Source: Stutzerimonas stutzeri
GTDB taxonomy: Bacteria; Pseudomonadota; Gammaproteobacteria; Pseudomonadales; Pseudomonadaceae
Assembly: GCF_000952685.1 (NCBI RefSeq)
Contig: NZ_JYHV01000037.1
Coordinates: 434,001 to 498,000, forward strand
Direction of reading: 5' to 3'
DNA length: 64,000 bases
Shown in pieces: positions 41,063-50,859 of the stretch (its first letter is position 1; every line of letters starts with the position of its first letter). Under the pieces are notes generated by a model. The model saw only the letters and a program-made list of their open reading frames with translations. It searched no databases and was not told the origin of the DNA. The position numbers were made by a program, and so were the translations under genes.

Positions 41063-42040
41063 ATGAAAGCTGTCCTGTGCAAAGAATTCGGCCCGGCCGA
41101 GAAACTCGTCATCGAAGAAATCGATAGCCCGCAGGTCAAGAAGGGCGAGGTGCTGCTCGATGTACATGCCGCCGGCGTCAACTTTCCGGACACGCTGATT
41201 ATCGAAGGCAAGTATCAGTTCAAGCCGCCCTTTCCGTTTTCGCCGGGCGGTGAGGCTGCAGGCGTGGTCGCCGCGGTGGGCGAGAACATTACCCACTTGA
41301 AAGTCGGCGACCGCGTCATGGGGCTGACGGGCTGGGGCAGCTTTGCCGAGCAAGTCGCCGTCCCGGGAGACAATGTGCTGCCAGTTCCACCTAGCATGAG
41401 TTTCGAGACGGCTGCGGCCTTCAGCATGACCTATGGCACCTCGATGCATGCACTCAAACAACGCGCCAACCTGCAGCCCGGCGAAACCCTGCTGGTCCTG
41501 GGCGCATCGGGCGGCGTCGGCTTGGCCGCCGTCGAGATCGGCAAGGCAATGGGGGCCAGAGTCATCGCCGCCGCGTCCTCCGCCGAGAAGCTCGAGGTCG
41601 CAAAGGCTGCGGGCGCCGATGAGCTGATCAATTACACAGACACCAGCCTCAAAGAGCGCCTGAAGGAGCTGACCGATGGCCAGGGCGTGGACGTGATCTA
41701 CGATCCGGTAGGCGGCAAACTGTTCGAAGAAGCGTTCCGCAGCATTGCCTGGAACGGCCGAATGCTGGTGGTCGGCTTCGCTGCAGGCGATATCCCTTCG
41801 CTACCGGCCAATCTGCCCTTGCTCAAGGGTGCCTCGCTGGTCGGGGTGTTCTGGGGCACCTTCGCCCGCCGCCAGCCGCATGACAACGCCGCCAACTTCA
41901 AGCAGCTGTTTGCCTGGCACGCCGAAGGCAAACTGAAACCCTTGGTATCGCAGACCTTCGCGCTTGAGCAGACCGCCAACGCGATAAACACGCTGGCCCA
42001 GCGCAAGGCTGTGGGCAAACTGGTCGTGAAGGTACGCTGA
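41063..42040 (+). CDS. NADPH:quinone oxidoreductase family protein
   Basis: 325-residue zinc-free medium-chain dehydrogenase. The GroES-like N-terminal domain has AAGVNFPDTLIIEGKYQ and FSPGGEAAGVV. The Rossmann domain has LVLGASGGVGLAAVEIGKAMGA for NADP(H). The zinc ligands of alcohol dehydrogenases are absent, as expected for quinone reductases. It ends AVGKLVVKVR. A TAAGGA site is 13 bases before the ATG. It may detoxify quinones or enones; the true substrate is unknown. Confidence 0.9.
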   Translation: MKAVLCKEFGPAEKLVIEEIDSPQVKKGEVLLDVHAAGVNFPDTLIIEGKYQFKPPFPFSPGGEAAGVVAAVGENITHLKVGDRVMGLTGWGSFAEQVAVPGDNVLPVPPSMSFETAAAFSMTYGTSMHALKQRANLQPGETLLVLGASGGVGLAAVEIGKAMGARVIAAASSAEKLEVAKAAGADELINYTDTSLKERLKELTDGQGVDVIYDPVGGKLFEEAFRSIAWNGRMLVVGFAAGDIPSLPANLPLLKGASLVGVFWGTFARRQPHDNAANFKQLFAWHAEGKLKPLVSQTFALEQTANAINTLAQRKAVGKLVVKVR

Positions 42041-42118
42041 GAACCGTAAACCGCTAGCGCGGGACACCAGGCGTCCCGCGCTAGCGTGTAACGAGAGGAT
42101 CTTACGAAAGGACGCTAA

Positions 42119-42613
42119 TCAGTGAGCGGTAGCCGGCGCTTCGCCGCCCTGCTGCATGCGAGCCATTTCCTGGGCATACAGCGCATCGAAGTTCACCGGT
42201 GCCAGCATTAGCGCCGGGAAAGAACCGCGAGTGACCAGGCTGTCCAAGGTTTCGCGGGCATAGGGGAACAGGATGTTCGGGCAGAAGGCGCCAAGCGTGT
42301 GACTCATGGCTTGGGCTTCAAGCCCCTTGATCAGGAAAATACCGGCCTGCTGGACTTCGGCGATGAACGCCACCTCCTCGCCCGTCTTGACGGTAACCGA
42401 CAGAGTCAACACCACCTCATGGAAATCGTTTTCGAGCGACTTCTGCTTGGTGTTCAGGTCCAGCGCAACGCTCGGATTCCATTCCTGACGGAAGATTTCT
42501 GGACTTTTCGGCGCCTCGAAAGAAAGGTCTCGAACATAGATCCGCTGCAGGGAAAACTGTGCGCCCTGCTCGTCCTGACCAGCCGCTGCGCCGTTGTTTG
42601 CTTGTTCAGTCAT
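42119..42613 (-). CDS. secB: Protein-export chaperone SecB
   Basis: Tetrameric cytosolic chaperone, 164 residues, that keeps precursors unfolded and hands them to SecA. Typical stretches are [36 protein letters not shown] and [17 protein letters not shown]. The grxC and rhodanese genes precede it on the same strand, as is usual in proteobacteria. Confidence 0.97.
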   Translation of the reverse strand: MTEQANNGAAAGQDEQGAQFSLQRIYVRDLSFEAPKSPEIFRQEWNPSVALDLNTKQKSLENDFHEVVLTLSVTVKTGEEVAFIAEVQQAGIFLIKGLEAQAMSHTLGAFCPNILFPYARETLDSLVTRGSFPALMLAPVNFDALYAQEMARMQQGGEAPATAH

Positions 42614-42700
42614 GTGAAGCCTTCTTGTTGTGCATGTCGTGTTGGAGATCGCCCTGCCAGCGCCGATGCGAGTCGCCCGCCCGACAGAGCTGTAATCGAA

Positions 42701-42955
42701 TCATGCCTGTAGCAGCGGATCCAGCCGACCTGCCCGTTCCAGCGCGTGCAGCTCGTCGCAGCCACCGACATGCTCGTCGCCTATCCATATCTGCGGAACC
42801 GAGGTACGTCCGGCCTTGTTCGCCATTTCGGAACGCAAGGCCGGCTTGCCGTCCACGGCAATTTCCTCGTAACTGACACCCTTGCGATCGAGCAGACTCT
42901 TGGCCCGGACACAGTACGGGCACCAGGCGGTGGTATAGATGACGACTTTTGGCAT
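42701..42955 (-). CDS. grxC: Glutaredoxin 3
   Basis: 84-residue dithiol glutaredoxin. Active site CPYC at residues 12-15 (TTAWCPYCVRAK), then the cis-Pro TSVPQIWIG and the glutathione-binding GGCDEL. It reduces disulfides and glutathionylated proteins. It starts two bases after the rhodanese gene's stop and precedes secB. Confidence 0.97.
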   Translation of the reverse strand: MPKVVIYTTAWCPYCVRAKSLLDRKGVSYEEIAVDGKPALRSEMANKAGRTSVPQIWIGDEHVGGCDELHALERAGRLDPLLQA

Positions 42956-42957
42956 AT

Positions 42958-43371
42958 TTACTTGACCACTGGCAAATTCTCGCCGCGCCAGCTGGAAATT
43001 CCCCCAGCAAGCTTGGCAGCAGTAAAGCCCGCCTTCTGTAACTCACGGCAGGCCGCTCCAGCGTGCTGGCCCATGGCGTCGACGACGATGATCGTCTTGC
43101 CCTTGTGTTTTTCCAGCTCGCCCATTCGGCTGACCAGCTTCTCGTAGGGAATGTTCAATGAGTCGACGATGCGGCCCGCGTCGAACTCCTTCTTCGCACG
43201 CACGTCCAACACCACGCCTTCGTCGCGATTGACCAGATTGGTCAGCTCACGATTGCTCAGGCTCTTGCCGCCCTTGCGCGCCTCGGTGAAGGCAAGCAGG
43301 ACCAGCAGCACCAGAAAGATGCTGACCAGTACATAGTGGTTGGAGACAAATTCAATCAGGTTAGCGACCAT
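42958..43371 (-). CDS. Membrane-anchored rhodanese-like protein (YibN type)
   Basis: 137 residues: an N-terminal membrane anchor (about 10-28), then one rhodanese domain with VVLDVRAKKEFDAGRI and AKLAGGISSWRGENLP. At the place where catalytic rhodaneses carry Cys, the sequence reads IIVVDAMGQHAG, so the sulfurtransferase cysteine seems to be Asp. The protein may therefore be inactive or use another residue. ATG 43371 is chosen because it starts the anchor; the longer frame runs antisense into gpmI. Confidence 0.88.
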   Translation of the reverse strand: MVANLIEFVSNHYVLVSIFLVLLVLLAFTEARKGGKSLSNRELTNLVNRDEGVVLDVRAKKEFDAGRIVDSLNIPYEKLVSRMGELEKHKGKTIIVVDAMGQHAGAACRELQKAGFTAAKLAGGISSWRGENLPVVK

Positions 43372-43512
43372 CAATAGGGTACCCGGGGGATAAAATGCGG
43401 GCCAGTATACACAGCCCCTCCACCGGGCTGAACCCTGCGAATCGTGACGCCAAACGGGCCAGCCAGTAGACTGGCCGCCATTTTTCGCGCCCTCGTGCAA
43501 GGAGCCAGATAC

Positions 43513-45051
43513 ATGCCTGCCGCGCCCAAACCCCTGGTACTGATGATTCTCGACGGCTTCGGACACAGCGACAGTCCTGAATTCAATGCCATCCACGCCG
43601 CCAACAAACCGGTTTATGACCGTCTGCTCGCCAGCCAGCCGCACGGTCTGATTTCCGGCAGCGGCATGGATGTGGGCCTGCCGGACGGCCAGATGGGCAA
43701 CTCCGAGGTAGGGCACATGAACCTGGGTGCTGGTCGCGTGGTGTATCAGGACTTCACCCGAGTGACCAAGTCCATCCGGGACGGCGAGTTCTTCGAGAAC
43801 CCGAACATCTGCGCCGCGGTCGACAAGGCCGCCGCCGCGGGCAAGGCCGTGCATATCCTCGGCCTGCTGTCAGATGGCGGCGTACACAGCCATCAAGACC
43901 ATCTGGTGGCGATGGCCGAACTGGCCGCCAAGCGCGGCGCAGAAAAGATCTATCTGCATGCCTTTCTCGATGGCCGCGATACTCCGCCGAAAAGCGCCCA
44001 ACATTCCATCGAACTGATGCAGGCCACCTTCACCCGCCTGGGCAAAGGCCGCGTCGCCAGCCTGATCGGTCGCTACTTCGCGATGGATCGCGATAACCGC
44101 TGGGACCGTGTCGAGCAGGCCTATCACCTGATCGTCGACGGCAAGGCGGCCTATCGTTCCGACTATGCGGTGGACGGCCTGATCGCCGCTTACGAGCGCG
44201 GCGAGAGCGACGAGTTCGTCAAAGCCACCACTATCGGCGAGCCGGTACGCGTGGAAGATGGCGATGCCGTGGTGTTCATGAACTTCCGTGCCGACCGCGC
44301 GCGCGAACTGACCCGCTGCTTCGTGGAGCCCGATTTCAACGAGTTCCCGCGCGCGCGCGTACCGAAACTGGCTGGCTTCGTCATGCTGACCCAGTACGCC
44401 GCAAGCATCCCCGCACCGTCGGCTTTCGCACCCGAAGCCCTCACCAATGTGCTGGGCGAATACCTGGCGAACAATGGCAAGACCCAGCTGCGCATCGCCG
44501 AGACCGAGAAGTACGCCCACGTCACCTTCTTCTTTTCCGGCGGTCGTGAGGAGCCGTTTCCCGGCGAAGAACGCATTCTCATTCCATCGCCACAGGTCGC
44601 CACCTACGATCTGCAGCCGGAGATGAGCGCCCCGGAAGTCACCGATCGCATCGTCGAAGCCATCGAGCAGCAGCGCTACGACGTGATCATCGTCAACTAC
44701 GCCAACGGCGACATGGTGGGCCACACCGGCGTGTTCGAGGCTGCCGTGAAAGCAGTGGAATGCCTGGACACCTGCATCGGTCGCATCACCGAAGCGTTGG
44801 ACAAGGTTGACGGCGAGGCATTGATCACTGCCGACCATGGCAATGTCGAACAGATGGAGGACGCCATGACTGGACAGGCGCACACCGCCCATACCTGCGA
44901 ACCGGTGCCTTTCATTTATTACGGCAAGCGCAACCTGACGATCCGCGAAGGCGGTGTGCTCGCCGATGTGGCTCCGACGATGCTGACGCTGCTGGGCCTG
45001 CCGGTGCCTGCAGAGATGACCGGCCGCTCGATCATCGAACTGCAAAGCTGA
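43513..45051 (+). CDS. gpmI: 2,3-bisphosphoglycerate-independent phosphoglycerate mutase
   Basis: Glycolytic/gluconeogenic enzyme interconverting 3- and 2-phosphoglycerate, 512 residues, with two Mn2+ ions. Opening [10 protein letters not shown] gives a metal-binding Asp, and phospho-acceptor Ser64 is in [17 protein letters not shown]-terminal metal ligands are in [11 protein letters not shown] and [14 protein letters not shown] 43513 follows AAGGAG. It is divergent from the rhodanese gene and has a strong terminator. Confidence 0.97.
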   Translation: MPAAPKPLVLMILDGFGHSDSPEFNAIHAANKPVYDRLLASQPHGLISGSGMDVGLPDGQMGNSEVGHMNLGAGRVVYQDFTRVTKSIRDGEFFENPNICAAVDKAAAAGKAVHILGLLSDGGVHSHQDHLVAMAELAAKRGAEKIYLHAFLDGRDTPPKSAQHSIELMQATFTRLGKGRVASLIGRYFAMDRDNRWDRVEQAYHLIVDGKAAYRSDYAVDGLIAAYERGESDEFVKATTIGEPVRVEDGDAVVFMNFRADRARELTRCFVEPDFNEFPRARVPKLAGFVMLTQYAASIPAPSAFAPEALTNVLGEYLANNGKTQLRIAETEKYAHVTFFFSGGREEPFPGEERILIPSPQVATYDLQPEMSAPEVTDRIVEAIEQQRYDVIIVNYANGDMVGHTGVFEAAVKAVECLDTCIGRITEALDKVDGEALITADHGNVEQMEDAMTGQAHTAHTCEPVPFIYYGKRNLTIREGGVLADVAPTMLTLLGLPVPAEMTGRSIIELQS

Positions 45052-45059
45052 CGATGGCA

Positions 45060-45114
45060 GCTGGAAACCGAGCCTTCGCTTCAGCTGAGGGCTCGAGCTT
45101 CCAGCCGCTTTTTT
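45060..45114 (+). terminator. Terminator after gpmI
   Basis: Nested stems GCTGGAA/TTCCAGC and CGAGCC/GGCTCG are followed by CGCTTTTTT. It lies just past the gpmI stop and before envC. Confidence 0.85.
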
Positions 45115-45157
45115 AGGCATACTACGGCGATCCCAAACCTTCCGGCTTGTCCCTTAC

Positions 45158-46417
45158 ATGCCTCGTATTCTTCTCGCATTCGCACTTTTCTGTCTGCTCG
45201 GTTCGGCCATGGCAGACGAGCGCGCCGACGCCCGTAAACAAATCGAAGCGGCACGCAAGGACGTCGCCGAGTTACAAAAGCTGCTCAAGCAGATCGAGCA
45301 GGAGAAATCGGCGGTCCAGAAACAGCTGCAAACCACCGAAAGCGAGATGGGTCAGCTGGAAAAGCAGGTGGACTCGCTGCAGCAGGAAATCGATCGCAGC
45401 GAAGCGGAGCTCGAGCGCCTCAATGATGAAAAGACCACACTGGAAGGCGCTCGCCTCGAACAGCAGCGCCTGATCGGAATCCAGGCGCGGGCTGCCTACC
45501 AGAGCGGGCGTCAGGAATATCTCAAGCTTCTGCTCAATCAGCAGAACCCGGAAAAATTCAGCCGCACCCTGACCTACTACGACTACCTCAGCAAGGCCCG
45601 TTTCGAGCAGGTCGCAAACTTCAACGAAACGCTCAGCCAGCTGGCCAAGGTCGAAGCAAACATCGAGGCGCAGCAGACGACGCTCGCCGAGCAGCAGGAC
45701 GGATTGCAGGAGCGCCGCGCCCAGCTGGCCGAGGTACGTCAGGAGCGCCGTCAGACGCTGGCCAAGCTCGATCGCGACTTTTCCACCCGCGACCAGAAGC
45801 TCAAGGCGCGTCAGCAGGAGCAGGCGCAACTGGAGCGAGTCCTCAAGACCATCGAGCAAACCCTTGCGCGGCAAGCACGTGAAGCCGAACAGGAGCGCCA
45901 ACGCGCGCTCGCAGCGGCACGCGAAGAACAAGTCCGCCAGCAACAGGCAGGTCGCACCGCACCGGCACCGTCAGGGCCGATCGTATCCAGCGCCGGAGGA
46001 AATTTCGGCGGCCCATTCGCCAGCGCCAAGGGCAAGCTGCCCTGGCCGGTGGACGGACGATTGGTCGCCCGCTACGGCACTCCGCGCGGCGGTGATGCTC
46101 GAACCAAGTGGGATGGCGTGCTGATCGGGGCCGAAGTCGGCACCCAGGTGCGTGCCGTGCACGGCGGCCGGGTGGTGTTCGCCGATTGGCTGCGGGGTGC
46201 CGGCCTGCTGGTGATCCTCGACCATGGCAATGGTTACCTGAGCCTGTACGGTCACAATCAGAGCTTGCTGCGCGACGCCGGAGAAATCGTCAAGGCAGGC
46301 GACCCGATCGCCACCGTAGGAACCAGTGGCGGACAAGAGTCCGCCGCACTGTATTTCGCCATTCGCCAACAGGGTCGCCCAAGCGATCCAGCACAATGGT
46401 GTCGCGCGCAAGGATAG
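45158..46417 (+). CDS. envC: EnvC-like murein hydrolase activator (M23 fold)
   Basis: Periplasmic activator of the amidases that split daughter cells, 419 residues. A signal peptide (1-20, ending AMA) is followed by a long coiled coil (about 25-265) and a C-terminal LytM/M23 domain (about 295-419). The M23 zinc site is degenerate: the usual His-x-x-x-Asp reads RTKWDGV and the usual His-x-His region reads LYFAIR. This is what is expected of EnvC, which activates amidases rather than cutting peptidoglycan. It is upstream of ctpA in the same orientation. Confidence 0.92.
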   Translation: MPRILLAFALFCLLGSAMADERADARKQIEAARKDVAELQKLLKQIEQEKSAVQKQLQTTESEMGQLEKQVDSLQQEIDRSEAELERLNDEKTTLEGARLEQQRLIGIQARAAYQSGRQEYLKLLLNQQNPEKFSRTLTYYDYLSKARFEQVANFNETLSQLAKVEANIEAQQTTLAEQQDGLQERRAQLAEVRQERRQTLAKLDRDFSTRDQKLKARQQEQAQLERVLKTIEQTLARQAREAEQERQRALAAAREEQVRQQQAGRTAPAPSGPIVSSAGGNFGGPFASAKGKLPWPVDGRLVARYGTPRGGDARTKWDGVLIGAEVGTQVRAVHGGRVVFADWLRGAGLLVILDHGNGYLSLYGHNQSLLRDAGEIVKAGDPIATVGTSGGQESAALYFAIRQQGRPSDPAQWCRAQG

Positions 46418-46458
46418 GCCGGTCCGGCTGCTAGCGCCCCTCACAACTGGAGTCAGAC

Positions 46459-47796
46459 ATGCTGCACCTGCGACGTATAGCCCAACCCACCACCCTGGCC
46501 CTGACCATCATGCTGGGGCTGTACGGGAGCGCCTGGGCCCAGCAATCGCCCGCAGAGCTGGCGCCAGAGCCAATTGCGCTGGACACCGCGACCCGCAAGG
46601 CCCCGCTGCCGCTGGACGAATTGCGCACCTTCGCCGAAGTGCTGGACCGGATCAAGGCCGCCTATGTCGAACCAGTCGATGACAAAACCCTGCTGGAGAA
46701 TGCTATCAAGGGCATGCTCAGCAACCTCGATCCGCATTCTGCCTATCTCGAGCCCGAGGCCTTTGCCGAGTTGCAGGAAAGCACCAGCGGCGAGTTCGGC
46801 GGGCTCGGCATCGAGGTCGGCATTGAAGATGGCTTCATCAAGGTGGTGTCGCCGATCGACGACACACCAGCCTCCAAGGCTGGTATCGAGGCGGGCGATC
46901 TGATCGTCAAGATCGATGGCAAGCCGACCAAGGGCATGTCGATGATGGATGCGGTCAGCATGATGCGCGGCAAGCCGGGCAGCGATATATCGTTGTCGCT
47001 GGTGCGCGAGGGTGGCAAGCCCTTCACCGTCAAGCTCACCCGTGCGGTGATCAAGGTCAACAGCGTCAAGAGCCAGATGCTCGAACCCGGCTACGGCTAT
47101 TTACGCGTCACCCAGTTCCAGATCAATACCGGCGAAGAAGTCGGCAAGGCGTTGGCGCGTCTGCGCAAGGAAAACAGCAAGAAACTCAACGGCCTGGTGC
47201 TCGACCTGCGTAACAACCCGGGTGGCGTGCTGCAGGCGGCAGTGGAGGTGTCCGATCACTTCCTCACGGATGGTCTGATCGTTTACACCAAAGGGCGCAT
47301 CGCCAACTCCGAGCTGCGCTTCAGCGCCGATCCAGGCGACGCCAGCGAAGGCGTTCCCTTGGTCGTACTGATCAACGGCGGTAGCGCCTCTGCGTCGGAG
47401 ATCGTCGCGGGTGCGCTGCAGGACCAGAAGCGCGGCGTCGTGATGGGTACAGACAGCTTCGGCAAGGGCTCGGTGCAGACCGTGCTGCCACTGAACAATG
47501 ACCGCGCCCTGAAACTCACCACTGCGCTCTATTACACACCCAACGGCCGTTCCATCCAGGCTCAGGGCATCGAGCCCGATATCGAGGTAACCCGCGCCAA
47601 GCTGACACGCGAACAGGCCGCCGAAGGCATACGAGAGGCCGATCTGGCCGGCCATCTGGGCAACGGCAACGGAGGGCCGGAACGCCCCAGCGGCGCTCCG
47701 ATCGTCAGCGATTCGCCACGCCCACAGGACGATGACTTCCAACTCGGCCAGGCGCTGAACCTGCTCAAGGGATTGAACCTCACTCGCGGTCAGTAG
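46459..47796 (+). CDS. ctpA: Carboxy-terminal processing protease CtpA (S41)
   Basis: Periplasmic serine protease, 445 residues. Signal peptide 1-27 (ending AWA), PDZ domain (about 110-190) and the S41 catalytic core. The catalytic dyad is Ser311 in GGSASASEIV and Lys336 in DSFGKGSVQT, 25 residues apart as in the family. In P. aeruginosa CtpA degrades peptidoglycan endopeptidases with an adaptor lipoprotein. It is followed three bases later by a deacetylase-like gene, and the envC-ctpA-deacetylase trio is likely one operon. Confidence 0.95.
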   Translation: MLHLRRIAQPTTLALTIMLGLYGSAWAQQSPAELAPEPIALDTATRKAPLPLDELRTFAEVLDRIKAAYVEPVDDKTLLENAIKGMLSNLDPHSAYLEPEAFAELQESTSGEFGGLGIEVGIEDGFIKVVSPIDDTPASKAGIEAGDLIVKIDGKPTKGMSMMDAVSMMRGKPGSDISLSLVREGGKPFTVKLTRAVIKVNSVKSQMLEPGYGYLRVTQFQINTGEEVGKALARLRKENSKKLNGLVLDLRNNPGGVLQAAVEVSDHFLTDGLIVYTKGRIANSELRFSADPGDASEGVPLVVLINGGSASASEIVAGALQDQKRGVVMGTDSFGKGSVQTVLPLNNDRALKLTTALYYTPNGRSIQAQGIEPDIEVTRAKLTREQAAEGIREADLAGHLGNGNGGPERPSGAPIVSDSPRPQDDDFQLGQALNLLKGLNLTRGQ

Positions 47797-47799
47797 CGG

Positions 47800-48612
47800 A
47801 TGCCCAAGGTCGTACGTCTTCTGCTGGGAATCCTCGCACCGCTGCTAATGGTCGTCATGGCCAGCGTTGAAGCCGGCGATATAGAAGGCGCAGATGATCT
47901 GGCAGTCGTCGCGCGGATGCCCAAGCTCGCTCTGGTGATCGATGATCTGGGCCAGAATGCCGCTCGGGACAGGCGTGTACTGGCCTTGCCCGGCCCGGTG
48001 GCCATGGCGATTCTGCCAGATACCCGCCACGCCACGAAGCTGGCTGAGCAGGCCAGGACGGCAGGTAAGACAGTCATGCTGCATTTGCCCATGGCCCCCG
48101 CCGGCGGCCCCTACGCCTGGCAGCCACAACTACCGCAGGCGGAGCTGGATCGCCGCCTGGACAGCGCACTGGCTAAGGTTCCCCATTCCAGCGGTGTGAA
48201 CAATCACATGGGCAGTCAGATGACCGATCGACAGCGCCCCATGACCGCCCTGATGAGCGAGCTGCAGGAACGTCATCTATTCTTTCTGGACAGCCGCACC
48301 AACGCCGGAACCGTCGCCGCAGCTGCCGCGCAAAAGATCGGGTTGGCCAGCCTGTCGCGCGACATTTTTCTCGATGACGACCCCAGCCCCAAAGCCGTTG
48401 CCGAGCAGTTTCGCGCGGCCATACAGCTGGCTCGCAAACAAGGTTCAGTCGTGGTGATCGGCCATCCACACCCGGCCACACTTGCCCTGTTGGAGCGGGA
48501 GTTGCCGAAGCTCGGAGCACAGGGCATCGATTGGGTGAACATCGACCAGATGATCGCCACCCGGGGCAACCGCGCCATGATCGCCCATGGCGCAAACGGC
48601 CTTTATCGTTGA
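47800..48612 (+). CDS. Divergent polysaccharide deacetylase (YibQ family)
   Basis: 270 residues with a hydrophobic N-terminus (signal, about 1-26). The domain shows LALVIDDLGQNAARDR, AILPDTRHATKLAEQA and VMLHLPMAP. The DD pair and the GVNNHMGSQMT motif correspond to metal-site positions in the divergent deacetylase family (DUF610, YibQ). The substrate is unknown; location with envC and ctpA suggests the cell wall. The start is three bases after the ctpA stop, with a weak ribosome site, consistent with coupling. Confidence 0.88.
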   Translation: MPKVVRLLLGILAPLLMVVMASVEAGDIEGADDLAVVARMPKLALVIDDLGQNAARDRRVLALPGPVAMAILPDTRHATKLAEQARTAGKTVMLHLPMAPAGGPYAWQPQLPQAELDRRLDSALAKVPHSSGVNNHMGSQMTDRQRPMTALMSELQERHLFFLDSRTNAGTVAAAAAQKIGLASLSRDIFLDDDPSPKAVAEQFRAAIQLARKQGSVVVIGHPHPATLALLERELPKLGAQGIDWVNIDQMIATRGNRAMIAHGANGLYR

Positions 48613-48619
48613 GGTTGAA

Positions 48620-49366
48620 TCACAGGTAACGACGCATGATGGCGTCTATAGCGCCGTCACTCTTCATTTCGTTCAGCGCTTTCTGCAATCGCGTTACGAC
48701 TTCATCTGGCGTCTGCTTGTTCAGCGCAAGGAACAGCTGCGCGTCGTTGAAGCGCAGCACCGTGGTCAATCCGCTTACCCCTTCCTGCTTGGCCAGGTAG
48801 GGCCCGACGGGGTCGGTTGTCGCCCATAGGTCTATCTGCCCCTTGAGCAGCTTGCCGATGTTTTCCTGGTCGCGCAGTGAATTGATCGGCTCGAAACCCT
48901 GGCTTTCCAAATGCTGGCTGACCGCATCGTTCTTGTATGCGCCGATCCGGTACTGCTGCGCCTGGTCAAGCGAACTCAGCCGCATCGGGCTGCCGGCCGG
49001 AGCCAGCAATACCCAGCCGGTACTGGCTAGCGGACCGACCCATTTGAACAACGGCTCACGCTCGGGCGTGTAGGTGGTGGAAAACAGGCCCTGGTCCGGA
49101 TGCTCCAACGCTTGATTGTAGATACGCTCCCAGGGGAAACGCAGCGTCAGGCTGTAAGCGATCCCGGCACGCTTGAACATTTCGCGCACGATCTCGGCGT
49201 TGATTCCACTGATGTTGCGATCTGCAGCGTAGTTCTTGCCGTCCGCCGCCATGTTGAATGGCGGAAAGTTTTCTGTCAGCAACACCAGCTTGTAGTCATC
49301 AGGCAGTGCGGCCCTGGCCGAAGTCGCCATCAACAGCAACAGCCCGGCCATTAGAATTCGTCTCAT
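48620..49366 (-). CDS. Family-3 periplasmic substrate-binding protein
   Basis: 248 residues with a signal peptide (1-19, ending ARA) and a SBP_bac_3 domain: LVLLTENFPPFNMA, DRNISGINAEIVREMFKRAG and LKGQIDLWATTDP. The AAGGA site lies 5 bases before ATG 49366. No permease or ATPase gene is adjacent, so it may feed a transporter encoded elsewhere or act as a sensor domain. In P. aeruginosa a run of such paralogues lies at the same place before hisF; here a second copy is decayed (49690-49932). Confidence 0.9.
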   Translation of the reverse strand: MRRILMAGLLLLMATSARAALPDDYKLVLLTENFPPFNMAADGKNYAADRNISGINAEIVREMFKRAGIAYSLTLRFPWERIYNQALEHPDQGLFSTTYTPEREPLFKWVGPLASTGWVLLAPAGSPMRLSSLDQAQQYRIGAYKNDAVSQHLESQGFEPINSLRDQENIGKLLKGQIDLWATTDPVGPYLAKQEGVSGLTTVLRFNDAQLFLALNKQTPDEVVTRLQKALNEMKSDGAIDAIMRRYL

Positions 49367-49689
49367 CGATCCTTCCCCCACGTCAGCGAACATCCCATAC
49401 GACACCGCGCTGGCCCTGCCGAGCAGACTCCATGCGGACCTCGTTCGATTATGTTTAGCAACTTGTGAACCAGACGCAGCGCAGCGACCCCCGCAATGTG
49501 AAAAACCGCACAGATCCAGGGAATCATATTGCCATCATTCGCAACCAGGCAATTGCCTGACGGATCAACGGGAGGGAAATACCGGCCGGCAAGCAGAGAA
49601 ACGCGAGCGTGGCGTTCCGAAATAGAGCATCGCAGCGCTATAAACGCTGCGATTCGGCACGTCGACCGGAGCTGCAGCAAGGCAAACCG
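49367..49689. other. Intergenic stretch with a 9-bp hairpin
   Basis: No gene is seen. ATCGCAGCG and CGCTGCGAT (49629-49653) form a perfect stem with a 7-nt loop CTATAAA, followed leftward by CTCTATTTC. It could be the surviving terminator of the decayed gene to its right. The rest may be unrecognisable remains of the same gene. Confidence 0.5.
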
Positions 49690-49932
49690 CTACAGATTGC
49701 GGCCGCTGATGGTGTCTAGCGTAATGACGCCGGTGCGCCTAAACGTTCCGAGAGTGATATCGGTGGCAATCGCGGTGATGTTTTCGTCACGCGCGAAGTT
49801 CTTGCCATCGACTGCCATGTTGTAGCGGCGGAAAGTTCTCGGTGAGCAGCTTTAGCGGCTCTGGTGCCGACTGCACGGCGCCAGCGATCAGCGAGAGTCG
49901 ACGTCCATCGCAAAAAGCAGGGTTTTGAACAT
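49690..49932 (-). pseudogene. Decayed family-3 substrate-binding protein gene
   Basis: A start with GGGAG before ATG (49932) leads into a frame that stops after 14 codons. Another frame then encodes SLIAGAVQSAPEPLKLLTEN followed by FPP. A one-base shift leads to YNMAVDGKNFARDENITAIATDI before a stop. These pieces align with TENFPPFNMAADGKNYAADRN of the intact neighbour (48620-49366). At least two frameshifts and loss of most of the 3' part make it a pseudogene. Confidence 0.85.
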
Positions 49933-50006
49933 GATGTGACTCCCTGACGAAGCGGCAGCCGCGGCATGTTCGCGGCTGTGCTCCTGGTTGACTGGCGCGG
50001 CGCCGG

Positions 50007-50777
50007 TCAACGCATCACGATGCCACAACTGGCCATGTAAGCTTTGGCTTCTGGCACCGTGTATTCACCGAAGTGGAAGATGCTGGCCGCCAGCACCGCG
50101 TCAGCCTTGCCCTCGATGATGCCGTCGGCCAGGTGCTGCAGGTTGCCGACGCCACCGGATGCGATCACCGGGATGTGCACGGCCTCACTGATGGCGCGGG
50201 TCACGCCGAGGTCATAGCCGCTCTTGACGCCGTCCTGGTCCATGCTGGTCAAGAGAATCTCCCCGGCGCCCAGCGCTTCCATTTTCTGCGCCCAGACTAC
50301 GGCGTCGAGCCCGGTGGGTTTGCGGCCACCATGGGTGAAGATTTCCCAGCGCGGCGTTTCGCCAGGTTTGGATACCTTTTTCGCGTCGATGGCGACCACG
50401 ATGCACTGCGAGCCGAAGCGCTCGGCGGCTTCGCCAACGAATTCGGGGGTAAAGACGGCGGCGGTGTTGATCGAGACCTTGTCGGCACCGGCATTGAGCA
50501 GGTTGCGGATGTCTTGCACGCTGCGCACGCCGCCGCCGACGGTCAGCGGGATGAACACCTGGCTGGCCATGCGCTCCACCGTGTGCAGCGTGGTGTCGCG
50601 GTTGTCGACGCTGGCCGTGATATCGAGGAAAGTGATTTCGTCGGCGCCCTGCTCGTCGTAGCGACGGGCGATTTCCACCGGATCACCGGCATCGCGGATG
50701 TTCTCGAACTGGACGCCTTTGACCACGCGGCCATTGTCCACGTCGAGGCAGGGAATGATGCGTTTGGCGAGGGCCAT
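50007..50777 (-). CDS. hisF: Imidazole glycerol phosphate synthase subunit HisF
   Basis: Cyclase subunit, 256 residues, TIM barrel. It begins [21 protein letters not shown] with catalytic Asp11 in CLDVD, and has VVAIDAKK with the second catalytic Asp. It uses ammonia from HisH to convert PRFAR to IGP and AICAR. GGAG lies before the ATG. A hairpin-rich spacer separates it from hisA upstream. Confidence 0.97.
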   Translation of the reverse strand: MALAKRIIPCLDVDNGRVVKGVQFENIRDAGDPVEIARRYDEQGADEITFLDITASVDNRDTTLHTVERMASQVFIPLTVGGGVRSVQDIRNLLNAGADKVSINTAAVFTPEFVGEAAERFGSQCIVVAIDAKKVSKPGETPRWEIFTHGGRKPTGLDAVVWAQKMEALGAGEILLTSMDQDGVKSGYDLGVTRAISEAVHIPVIASGGVGNLQHLADGIIEGKADAVLAASIFHFGEYTVPEAKAYMASCGIVMR

Positions 50778-50789
50778 GCTTTTCTCCGA

Positions 50790-50858
50790 AAAGAGCTTGA
50801 AGCCTTGAGCCAGAAGCTGGAAGCCGGTCGAGCTGCTTCCGGCTTCAGCTCACGACTT
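50790..50858. repeat. Hairpin-rich repeat-like spacer between hisA and hisF
   Basis: Variants of AGCTTGAAGC and AGCTGGAAGC recur in both orientations. AGCTGGAAGCCGG can pair with CCGGCTTCAGCT with one bulge. A related GCTGGAA/TTCCAGC hairpin ends gpmI. The pattern suggests a short interspersed repeat family used as operon spacers or terminators. Confidence 0.55.
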
Positions 50859-50859
50859 T

